Part shown: positions 12,801 to 24,800 of the stretch, in pieces
How the letters are laid out: each line of letters opens with the position of its first letter
How positions within the stretch are numbered: the stretch's first letter is position 1
Assembly: GCF_021869535.1 (NCBI RefSeq)
Contig: NW_026262723.1
Location: 86,678,324 to 86,742,323, forward strand
Direction of reading: 5' to 3'
From: Mytilus californianus
Taxonomy: Eukaryota > Mollusca > Bivalvia > Mytilida > Mytilidae
Length of the DNA stretch: 64,000 nucleotides
Notes under the pieces: generated by a model
What the model was told of the DNA's origin: nothing
The model's input: only the letters and a program-made list of their open reading frames with translations
Database searches by the model: none
Program-made: the position numbers and the translations under genes

Positions 12801-15800
12801 GCTTAGTATGTGTCGTTATCATATTTCTTTATTTTTATTCAACAACATTATTGCACAAGCTGTTAACAAGTACTCCACTGCCACAGCTATCTCAGTGAAG
12901 GTCCCCCGTTTTATTAATACCAGAAGATCACGGTTTCTTCATATTATCATATTTCACAGTAATTAGAATTTACGCTTCAAACATCCTTTTTTTAAGTTCA
13001 GGAGAACTTTGATAATTAAAAGACAAATTAACTTGCTACTATTGTTACAACGACATTAGAGTATAAATATAAATTCTAAAATGTTGGAGAATAGTCAACC
13101 AGTTGACGGTGGCCGCTTACCGGCAGAGGAAGTCTCGAATTTTATCAAACCAGTAATGTACTCTATTGTATGCTTACCCTTATATTTTACTGTTGGGTTT
13201 TTTTTGCTTGTGAGAGAGCTGTCTACATATGTCTCTGGTGGAGAGTTGTCTCATTGGCAATTATACCACATCTTCTTATTTTTAAAATCAACTGAATATA
13301 CAATCACACTGAAATCTTGAAGTATTTTACATTCAAATAAAAAATTAGATGCCATTCCAATATTGAAAACAAATATTTACGTGATAAATCAGAACATCTT
13401 TATAAACCTTATTATATATTGATAGATAAAATGACCTTCATGATAAAAGAAATTTTCAGTTAGGTTTCCGTGTATATCAAAGGTTTGTTCCTTTGTAATC
13501 ATTATTTTGATGTACCTACACAGAAATAATATGTTTCGAATTTGCACTACCTTTCTTTTATAAATATAGGATATCTCTACCTTATGATAGACAGTCCATT
13601 CCAAGTGACTTGTTGTGGTGCGACGTCTTCGTGGGAATTTTTTGCAAAGGACTTTGGAATAGTAGAGATGATGATTTTCCGGAAATCGTCTGAAACTAAT
13701 TATCGGCTGATTGGATCTACAAGAATTATAGTTCCAGGTTGTTTAATTAAGCGTCAATAAAAAATTGGGTGTTTAATAATATTGGTTTAATTTTGAATTT
13801 TCTTAAAATGTCTTTTAATCAGGAAAACAATAAAAAAAATGTACATATTCAAGAAGATATGTTATTTGTTTGCCTATAAGACAAATGTCCACAAGAGACT
13901 ACATGACAACCGCAGATCACCGTGCTACATCAAAGGACAATATCCATACCATATAGTAAACTATAACAGGTCCAGTGAAGTCAAAATGTGAACCTATCTA
14001 AAGGAATACGAAACGGCCGCAATTATATTAAAACAAATAAACGAAAAACAATTATTGCATACATGCTATTAGTATATTACAAGATCTTGGTTTTTAACCA
14101 GAAGTTATAGAATGAGACAAGGGAAACATATTTGTGAGCAACGAACCGTCACCATAACCTCGGATAGTGGTGTAATAATATAACAATCGAACAAGTTGTA
14201 AAATTCAGTCGAAATGGTCTAGACTAATCACGTCTGTACTAGGCACAAAAAGTACTAACAAAATGACGAAACATACATCATTACCGGTCTGAAATACTTA
14301 CAGTTGCTTGCTGAAAGCCTAAAGCCCAAAGACCAATTTCAACTTATACTTTTTCATATATAACATATTTTAGATGACTTAAAATTAGTTCACCTCAAGA
14401 TGATGCCTTCCATGCAAAGAAAAAATGCATGTCTGTTAACTAAACGATTGATTTTTTTATCAGTATGGTTATTTCTGATAAGCAGATACATTATGGAAAA
14501 AAGGCGATATCTTACAGTTGCACTGAGGTTTAACTCAACTTTTAGTATATAACTGTAGAGTACCAATAAAATGAAAACAAGCTGTAATTGTAAGTAATTG
14601 TAAGCTGAATAGCCTAAAGTCATAAAATCAACCCCAAAACAAAGAATGAGAAAACAAGAGACAACAAGTGCAGTCCAAAAGGTAATTTGCTTTGGTACCA
14701 ATTGACTAACATTATATTCTTGTTATATATTTTCCAGACGAATATGTTGACACGTTAGTTACGTTTTCCTTGATAGCGACAGAAAGGATAGCAATAGTTG
14801 CAGGAGATGTTATAGGATGGTAAATATACATTACATAGATACAAAAATAGAAATCAGCTCTGGAATCGGATGCATTTGATACAAACAGGTTTAAAGTAAT
14901 AAAGATAATTTAAATTTGCCTGTACCAAGTCAGGAATATGACAGTTGTTTTCTATTCGTTTGATGTGTTTGAGCTTTTGATTTTGCCGTTTAAAAAGGAC
15001 TTATCGTTTTGAATTTCACTTAGAGATCGGTATCTTTGTTAATCCCGTTCCCGGAGGCGGGCTTCAGCTGGCCCTTAAACAATAATGTATTGTAAGCCAC
15101 CCGAGAGTATCCTGTCCTATACTGGGCAGTTTACATACGAACACTCATAAAATGCAGTATCTGCTCCCCGGAGCACCTCAGTTTGTGTTTAAATATAGTT
15201 CCTCTGTTTGGTTAATGTATGTGTATTAAACGGCTTCCTTTGTATTTATTTGTTACTGTGCTATTTGTGTTGCTAACGGCTTTCCATAGTTTTTAATTTC
15301 GAAAGAGGGTCCTCCAGCTCAAGTTGTTTTACCAGTGTAAATGCAAATACTTTTTGAATGTATCCAAGTTTGATAAAATAAAGTGATCTTTTCAATGCTA
15401 ACAGTTTTATTTGCTGAACTGTTAAAAAAATCATATAACATTATATGATTTTATATAAATAAACAATAGCGTTCAAGTGTACTGAATAATAAATCCTAAA
15501 ATACATATTTGTGGTGTCCGACGTGGTGGGAGATAGCTTGCTGTACAAAAGACGGCTATTTAAACTTCATTATGTTATCCTAATTCTCACCTAAAGGTTA
15601 TTACTGCTTTATTTGGAAATTTATTGTTTTCTAGGTTCAAACTTGCCGCCAGCAAAACTTTGGGCTATCTGCCATTACTGAATGCTCACGCGTTTATATA
15701 CTAAATTGTAAGTGTCACGTGACATACTAATCCAATGGTTACTTGTCCTTTCCGGGTAGCCGGAACTATACAAAATTACGATATTGAAAAACATAGAATT

Positions 15801-18800
15801 GAAATCATCTTGAGTTGTCCTATGATTGTCCTTATACATAAAATATTAAAACAAAGCTATAGCATCTAAAATATCGATAAAGAAGCTTGAAATAAACAAT
15901 CGGACACCACTGCGCGCGCATTGATTTAGCAGACGATCTGCGTAAGAACATACAAAGTAAATAACATATAACATAGTTCATTACAACCATCTAAATATTT
16001 ACAATATATTTGTGTCCGGCAGGGTATACTTATAAAATATTAAATGTGTGGTATTAAAAATGCAATATTAGATCAATTGTCCAGGGGACGAATTTGTATC
16101 AAAAGAGATAAAATCAACGTTTCATTCCCCACAAAATGGCAGACGGCAAAATCGCCGGTCAGTAAACAATTGCAGTTAAAGTATTTCCCTATGTATACCA
16201 GGCATATCAGACGTTTAAATATGAATATTTGGTTACCAGAAATGATCCTTAATACGGGAATTACATGATATATAGCATGAAGAAGGTAATCCATGAGTAA
16301 TTACATACATTCCCTGCCGTAACACTTGTACACAAAAAATGTAAACAATGATAAAATCATTTCAAATTCCAGAGCTTTCACATAAAATCAGTTGCTTTAC
16401 TGGATATATATCACCTTTGTACCAACATATGTACACACCTTACTTGTAAAACTATGTTTTAGCTAATGAAATGCCTCCCCCTGTAATTTATTGGCAAAAA
16501 GTGAAACTTTGGCCTGTGAAATCCATAAAAAAATAGTAAATTAATGCCATATCTTTGATTTCAAATGTAAAATGTTTCTCTAGCTCGCTGCAAGCCAAGT
16601 TACTATGCGTAAGAACACAACCGTTAAGTTTAAAAGATAATATTTGGTAAAAACTTGAATTTTGACTTGTGATCATAGTAATAAGTATAGTGGATTACTG
16701 CCACAATTGTAAAAAAATCATTATAAAATATGTGTCAGTCTTGCCACAAATTAAGTATTTACTTATAAATTACACCGCACAATTTAATACCTATTTGTTT
16801 CAGTATAACATTCCCCAGTACCTTACACTTCCCCCACCTTTAAAGACAATGAATTCTCCTGAATTGAAAATTTTAGCACATAATTATTATGAAGTTTGAG
16901 ATCTAAAATGTTAGTGTTCAATGTCTTCTCCGAGTCTCAAGGGAATATCAAGAGCATCTATTCTCTTTATCACATCGTCTGTGGAGTTATCTCTCTCCTT
17001 CACTGCAGTTTCTAACATCTTTAATGTTTGTACAGTTGATGTGTCTTCTTTGTCACTCTTTATTATATAAGCCAAAGCTTGATATAAATAAAACCGAGAT
17101 TTGGTTGCCATTGTGTTTTCTTCACTTCCTGTCGGTGTTTTTGTGCCTGGTAATGCTAAAAAGTGATACTTGAGTAGCAACTCTTCCTTTGTGAATTGTA
17201 ATTGCTTTCCCGAGTTCAACTCCAGAGCTATACTGGCATACTCCCAATTAAAATACTTTTGCTCTGGAGTCATCTTTTTCCAATTTTTAGGTGGCCAACT
17301 AACAACTGCTGGGATGGTAATCAGTGGGATGACTTCTTCTTGATTCCACTCCCTTCTCCCAGCTGGGAAAAGTGGCATGCCACCTTTCCTCAGAAGTGTC
17401 CTTGCCCGTTCACTTGCGGTAATGTTGCCGTTTAGAGTTGTACAATCTGTGCCCCGATCTTCTGATGCTTCCAGTTCCTTTCTTTTACTTTCTTCATTGT
17501 GTTTTTCTTCTTGTATCCTCTTTTCCTCCTTCAACCTTTCTTCTTCGTCCTGTTTCTGTTTTTCCTGCTTCCTTTGTTCTTCCTCCTTCCGTCTGATTTC
17601 CTCCTCCTGTTTCTGTTTTTCCTTTCTCTTTTGTTCTTCCTCCTTCAGTCTAATTTCCTCCTGTTTCTGTTCTTCCCTTCTCTTTTGTTCTTCCTCCTTT
17701 AGTCTCATTTCCTCATCCTGTTTTTGTTTTTCCTGCTTCCTTTGTTCTTCTTCCTTCCGTCTGATTTCCTCCTCCTGTTTCTGTTTTTCCTTTCTCTTTA
17801 GTTCTGCCTCCTTTAGTCTGACTTCCTCGTCCTGTTTTCGTTTTACCTGCTTCTTTTGTTCTTCCTCCTTCAGTCTAATTTCCTCCTGTTTCTGTTCTTC
17901 CCTTCTCTTTTGTTCTTCCTCCTGTAGTCTCATTTCCTCATCCTGTTTTTGTTTTTCCTGCTTCCTTAGTTCTTCCTCTTTAAGTCTGATTTCCTCGTCC
18001 TGTTCCTTGTCACCCTTTCCTTGCTTTATTTTCTTAGCCTTCTGTTCCTGGTGGTTATTCTTTTTCTTTCTTTTCTCTCCATTTTTCTCTCCTTCATTCT
18101 CTGTCTTCTTACTTTTCTTCTGGCTTGTTGCTTTCTCGTTCAGAATCTCTGGTTCTTCATTGTCACTGTCATCTTCCAATATAATATCTGAGGTTGATGG
18201 TGTTTTAAGTGGTGATAACGGATTTGTGATGGCTTTTGTCTGTTTCCCTGGGAAGAGTTCATCGGACGTTTTTATGTCTGCTATATATTCCTCTGATATG
18301 GATAGTTTCCTAGCTACTACCGGCGTCACTATAGACTTTAATTTACCGTCTATCGAGGCTGAGAAGGTATGTGATCCTGCATACTTGGTGTTTACCAGTG
18401 CCGTCATCCTCCTTATTAAAGCATCAAGCATTTTGTGATCTCTTAGAACCAAGTCATTCAAACTTATCTGATAGAATCGTATAGACACTCCAAGGTCTAA
18501 TTTGAAGATGGCTGTCGAATCCCCAAGTCCTAATGTAAGTTGCTGGAGGGCCAGCCCTTCATAAATGGTGGGGCGTGTTGGTGAATATGACCCATTGGTT
18601 TTCTCCTGCTCAACCTCTTCCTCCTGCGTACCTCTAACCATTTCCCTACGACACTTCCAGCCTTGAGTCCAATCCTCCTTCTTCCTGTTGGTGTTTCCAA
18701 CCCTGTTTAGGAATTCTAGGACCTCAATCCTGGCTTTCATGGCCTCTTGGGAGTTTTCATTTGATGGTGAGATTACCTTTGCATATGTCTCTGGGTAATT

Positions 18801-21800
18801 CGACATCCAAAACCCATTGTGCTCACTCAAGAAACTGTACGGCATGATCTCTATTTTGCTGCGGTGGTTGGCCATGATGTGCTCCTTCAGGTCAACCATC
18901 CTCCTGTACGACTTCTCTTTAGGACACCAAACACAAACGACTGAAAGCCGTTTGTGTGGGGCAGCTGCCAGATTGTTCTTTAGTTGTCTCCTTGTCCTAA
19001 ACGTCATGGGACACAGCCAACACTTCACCTCCACTTGTGATGATGGTCTCATTCTGAAATCGAATCAAATCTTTAAAATCCCTCCACCATTTATATAACA
19101 TATACAATAAAAGATATGTATGTAGTGTGCTGTTGTGTGACTATATTTGCTTATGTGTTTTAAAATCCTCCCCCCATATGGCATATGCTGGTAGTAAATG
19201 GATCAGCCAACATTTCAATAAAAAATATGATATCCACCCCCTTGGTCTCCCTATTAAAAAAAATCTCAAGCCTCCTCAAGACAAAAAGTTGTCGTTAATT
19301 GCATTCCGCCGCGCAGCTTGCGCATAAAATAATATGCTTGGCAGTACAGTTTAATCTGCCATTCCCCTGGCAGGAAGGATCATCCTTCCCTTACAGCCAA
19401 TAATATGTCCTGAGAAACAATGGCCATTTGTCTCCCTTACATATTCTTCCAGAGTGGATCCAACTCTAGGAATTCCAACATGACTTTCTCCAGTCTGAGA
19501 TAAGTCATACAGTTACTCTTAAACATAGTAACTCATCAAAACAATTAAAAACGTAACAACTTGTACAACTAATTTCGGCTATTCAAACAACAACTATGAA
19601 AGGCATCTCAGGCCTTCCTATTGGAGAACCAAGTGGGCGGATTTCGTCCTTGATAGGGCAGTAGTCTATCGATGTGGTAGACCTTCCCTGGCTGTTTCTT
19701 TGACCTTTTCACAAGGTAAGTGATGTCATCAATTTTCCTTGTGACAACATATGGTCCTTTCCATTTTAGTGTCAACTTATGACAAATTCCTTTTCTCTTT
19801 GATGCATCATAAAGCCATACAGCTTGACCTATTTGTAATTCGCGCTTTACTGCTTTCAAGTCATAGTGACGTTTTTGATACTCAGAATTCTGCTTAAGAT
19901 GTTTCCTAGCCAGTACATGTGACTTTAACATAGCGTCCTGTAATTCATTTATATATTTATCCGTTTCAGGGGTAGTGGATTCATCTGGTCCATCAGGACG
20001 TGGAATAACAGCTTCCATAGGAAGAAATATGTTTCTGCCAAACATCATCATGTTAGGGGTCTGTCCTGTGCTGGCGTGGACTGATGATCTGTATGCCATC
20101 ATAACCTGTGGCAAAATCTCATCCCAGTTTCTCTGATCATTTTGACAATAAAATGTTAGCATGCTTAGCAGTGTCCTGTTAAATCTTTCAACGCTTCCAT
20201 TAGATTGGGGGTGTTGACTTGTACTTCTAGTTTTGTCAATTTTCAGGAGATCACACAGATCTTGGAACAGCTTTGCTTCAAAAGACCTTCCTTGATCAGA
20301 GTGAAGCTGTAATGGTGAACCAAACCTACAAATAAATTCATTCGCGATGGTCCGGGCAATGGTCAGGGATTCCTGGTCCGGAATAGCATATGCTTCAGTC
20401 CATTTAGAAAAGCAGTCACAAAGGACAAGAACATAACGGTTTTGTCGTTTTGTTAACGGAAGTGGACCAAGAATATCAATCGCAACACGTTCCATAGGCT
20501 CGCCAACCAAGTATTGACCTAATGGAGCCTTGTTTCGTTTAAGTGATTTCCTAGCAGCACATTGGTCACATTCTTTGCAGTACCTTGTTATTGAGCTTCT
20601 CATAGCTGGCCAGTAAAAGAGCTGCTGGATCCTACTTAGCATTTTATCTGGTCCTAAATGACCTGCAGATGGAACGTCATGGAAATACTTAAAGACTGTC
20701 TTTTGGTGTGATTTTGGTACCAGGAGCTGCAATTTGAAGTTGTCTACATCGTCTTTATCAGAACAATAAAATTTTCTATAAAGCATGCCATTGTTTATTG
20801 TCAGCCTATCCCATTGTCGCCATATTATTTTCTGGTATGATGTTCCTTTTGATACTTGGTCCCAGTCAGGTTTATTTTTCTTTTCTTGAAGATATGTCAC
20901 AATGAGTGACATGTCTGGGTCTTCCAATTGGCATTGTCTAATACTGTCAGGGTCCCATCCTTCTATGCAATAGCCACTTGGTGTAGCACTAGACTGATTT
21001 CCTGTCTGACTTCTTGTACATATTCGTACTATTTCTATTCTTGGTGTTGGCTCCTCATTTTCATGTAACTCCTGGTTAACAAAATCAGATTCTTCAAGTT
21101 GAATTTCGTCTGTTTCGTCGTCACTTGTGTGGTTTCCAGATTCTTGTTTCTCGCATGATTTACAAGGTCTTCTGGACAGAGCATCGGCATTTGAGTGTTT
21201 TCTTCCAGCCCTGTGTGTCACTGTCAAATTGTAAGTTCCCAGTTCTCCGAGCCATCTGGCTGTTTGACCAGTGGGTTTCTTTAGATTTTTCATCCATGAT
21301 ACAGCTGCGTTATCTGTGCGCAGCAAAACTTTCTGGCCATATAAATAATGATGAAATGTCTTTAGTGCTATAATTACAGCAAGTAGCTCTTTTCGAGTTA
21401 CACAGTATGCCTGCTCATGTATGTTCATAGATTTGCTCATGTATGCAATAACTCGTTCAAGACCCTCTTGAATTTGTGACAAAACTGCCCCGACAGCCTT
21501 ATCACTTGCATCTGTGTCAAGTATGAATGGCAAATTTGGAAGAGGGTAGGCAAGCACAGGTGTACTTGTTAAAGCATTTTTCAACTGTTCAAATGCCTTT
21601 TGACACTCGTCATTCCAAGCAAAACGGCTATTCTTTTCGCAAATTTTGTGCATTGGTCTTGCAATTGCTGCAAATCCCTTAACAAATCGCCTATAGTAAG
21701 AACAAAGTCCTAAAAAGCTGCGCACCTGTTTTGCAGATTTGGGGATTGGCCAGTCATCTATAGCTTTTGTTTTCTCTAGATCGGTGGAAATTCCATCCTC

Positions 21801-24800
21801 AGACACGATATGTCCAAGGAACCTGACTTGTTTTTGAAAGAAAATGCATTTGGCAGGTTTCAATTTTAGATGTGCATTTTGTAGGCGTATAAAGATTCTT
21901 TCTAACCTTCCAAGACCCTCTTCAAATATTGAACTTACTGATATGATATCGTCCATATAGAGTAATAGTTCTTTCCACTGTAGCCCTCTGAGAACATTTT
22001 CCATAAGACGCTCAAAAGTAGATGGGGAATTTGCAAGTCCAAAGGGCATGACAGTGAATTGATATAACCCTAAACTTGTCAGAAATGCGGTCTTTACCTT
22101 GTCGTCGGGAGCCATGCCAATTTGCCAAAATCCTGAATTTAGGTCCATTGACCCGAAGAATTTCCCCCCAGCGAGCGAGTCTAGGCACTCGTCTACCCTC
22201 GGAATCGGGTAGGAATCCTTTTTAGTGACGTCATTCAAAATTCTGTAATCAACACAGCACCTAGGCCTGCCATTTTTCTTCATTACAAGGACAATATTCG
22301 ATGCCCAAGGACTAGAAGATGGTTCAATGATTCCTTTGTCCAACATCCGGTTGACTTCTGATTTTTCCATCTCTTGCTTTCCAAGTGGCATACGTCTAGA
22401 TCTTTACCTAAAGGGTATTGCATTTCCTGTATTTATTCTATGTGTTACAAGGTCTGTCCTCCCTATGTCATCATCTGTCCGTGAAAAGACATTTTGGTAC
22501 TGTGAAAGGAGTCTGGAAAGCTGTTGTCTTTGGTTTTCATTTAAATAAGTTGAACTCCTTTTTAATAAGTCAATAAGATGTTCTGGTATTTCTTCACCAG
22601 CTGTAAAGCAATCTTCTTGTAGTGTTCTAATCTGCTCTGATTTCAAATCATGCTCAGTATATGATTCACATGTTCCTATTGTTTCCTTTTTATACAGTTT
22701 AACTTCGTCGTCACCATAGTTGACAACATTAACAAAGTGTGCTTGATCTTTTGTATTTATTATCCCAGGTATTGCTAATGTAGACTTTGCTGTTCCTGTC
22801 GTGCCCTCTATTAATCCGTATTCTGTTAAATGATTTACACCCGGTATGTCTACAGGCATCATAGTACTCGTCATTGGAGGAATTGTCATGTTGTCTTTAA
22901 TTTCTACTCTGCAAATCATATTTGCCTTCCCTCCAATCCAACATTGTATTTCCTGGTTGTGGATCGTGTGTAAGACCATTCGCTGATAATTAACTTTACT
23001 TACTTCCTTAAGTAAGAAATCCTGTCCAAGTATTCCATCCTGATTTATATTACATACCATAAAATTTTGACTGAAATTTTCTAGACCAAGCTTTAGTTCT
23101 AATGTGATTGATCCAATAGCAAAAACTTTGTTGCCATTAACGTCAAATACTTCGGACTTGTTTGGCACTAAAGAACACCAAACATTTAAAGGCAATTTTT
23201 CGTAAACCTCAATAGATAATATTGACGCTGTTGAGCCACTGTCAATTAAAAAGTTGACAGGAAACCCATAGATTAACCCATTTGTATAAAACCCATTATC
23301 CCAATTATCATCTGTTTCCCCTATATGTCCTGTCCGGACATGTTTTTCTCCCTTTATATCAGGCCTTTTATCTTCTGTCACTAACTCACGACCTATTGAG
23401 CCAGCGTTCTGTCGTTTCCCTGGTTATTATTAAAAGAGGTATTGTGTCTTTGGTTGCCCTGGAAGTTCCCTCTTGCTCTTTGGTTGTTTTTGTGTGGACA
23501 GTTCCTCATAAAATGGTCTGGTGAGTTGCAACTGTAACACCTGCCAGTATTTGCCCTCTTTGTATCCCGATTCCCGTGTCCTTGTTCCAGCTTTGCTATC
23601 CTATCTTGTAAAGCCTGCAAATTGCTCTGATAATCCTTTTCACTCATGTGTCCTTCGATGTCCTTCGACTCCACAGCTCTGATTGTTGATTTCTTTTTGT
23701 CTCCATCCCCGAGTATTGACTCATATCTTTCTATAACATCAACAGCGTCTGCTATTGTTTGACATTCCTTGTCAATACAGCGACATTTCATTTCTACAGG
23801 TATTACCTTAAACAACTGGTTTAATGCTAGAGACTCCTGCGCTGCTAAGTCAAGGTCATAGTACGCCTTTTGCGCTAATTGCCTTATGTCATCCCCCACT
23901 TCAGCTATGCTTTCCCCTGGCATGCGCCTGCGCATCTCTAACTTTGAGAGCCAACGATTTTTGTGTTTTGAACTCCCAAACCTTTGATCTAACTTTTGTG
24001 TTAGCATTTGGTATGTGCGCCTGTCGTCAGGAGACAAGCTCATGTAGTATGTCCTTGCTTGACCCCTCAAGCTAGCTGCCAAAAACAACAGTTTTGTACG
24101 ATTTCCCCATTGTCCCAATTCAGCGCAGTCCTCAAAATGCGACAAGTATTCCTCCCAACAATCCTTCCCAGAGAAGGGTTCAGGTTTAAGTGTTACCTTT
24201 GGTGGGCCAATTGGTTGCATGTTATGATTACCCCTTTCATTCCTATCATCAAAATCATGTCTCTGATATTCATCCCGTCCTTTAGGTCTCTGAGCTATTT
24301 CATCACCATGACCTTGTAAAATAGATTCCCTATCAAAGTCGTCATTGTCATCAGTATGTATTTGATCCCCTTGTCCTAAGTCATCTAAATCCCTTTCCCT
24401 ACGGAAATTTATTTCAGGGTCTGGGGAGTTCCTACCAGCATCAGCCATATTCTAAATAAAGACTTTTAATTTTATTTGTTGTTTCATATTTTTTTAGTTA
24501 TAATTAATTTTTGTACAGTAAATCCACCACGTCGGGCTTAAACCACATTGTTAAGTTGACAGGTTATTCCAAGGTTCGTATCCTGGATGCTAATTAGAAT
24601 TTTAGCATCCCGCTTCTGACACCAAATTGTAAGCCACCCGAGAGTATCCTGTCCTATACTGGGCAGTTTACATACGAACACTCATAAAATGCAGTATCTG
24701 CTCCCCGGAGCACCTCAGTTTGTGTTTAAATATAGTTCCTCTGTTTGGTTAATGTATGTGTATTAAACGGCTTCCTTTGTATTTATTTGTTACTGTGCTA

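Noticed and set aside
16044..16294. Paired 73-74-codon frames found again at 25574-25824, looking like a conserved duplicated gene
   Set aside because: Both lie inside the two LTRs; identity comes from LTR duplication, and no motif is present.
17377..18438. 353-codon + strand frame, Ser/Cys/Phe-rich
   Set aside because: Exact antisense shadow of the ORF3 coiled-coil repeats; the composition (SSSFSLISS) is what the reverse complement of Glu/Lys-rich codons gives.
16911..19052. ORF3 as a retroviral envelope
   Set aside because: No signal peptide, membrane anchor, furin-like site or fusion peptide; zinc-finger-like motifs and a charged coiled coil instead.
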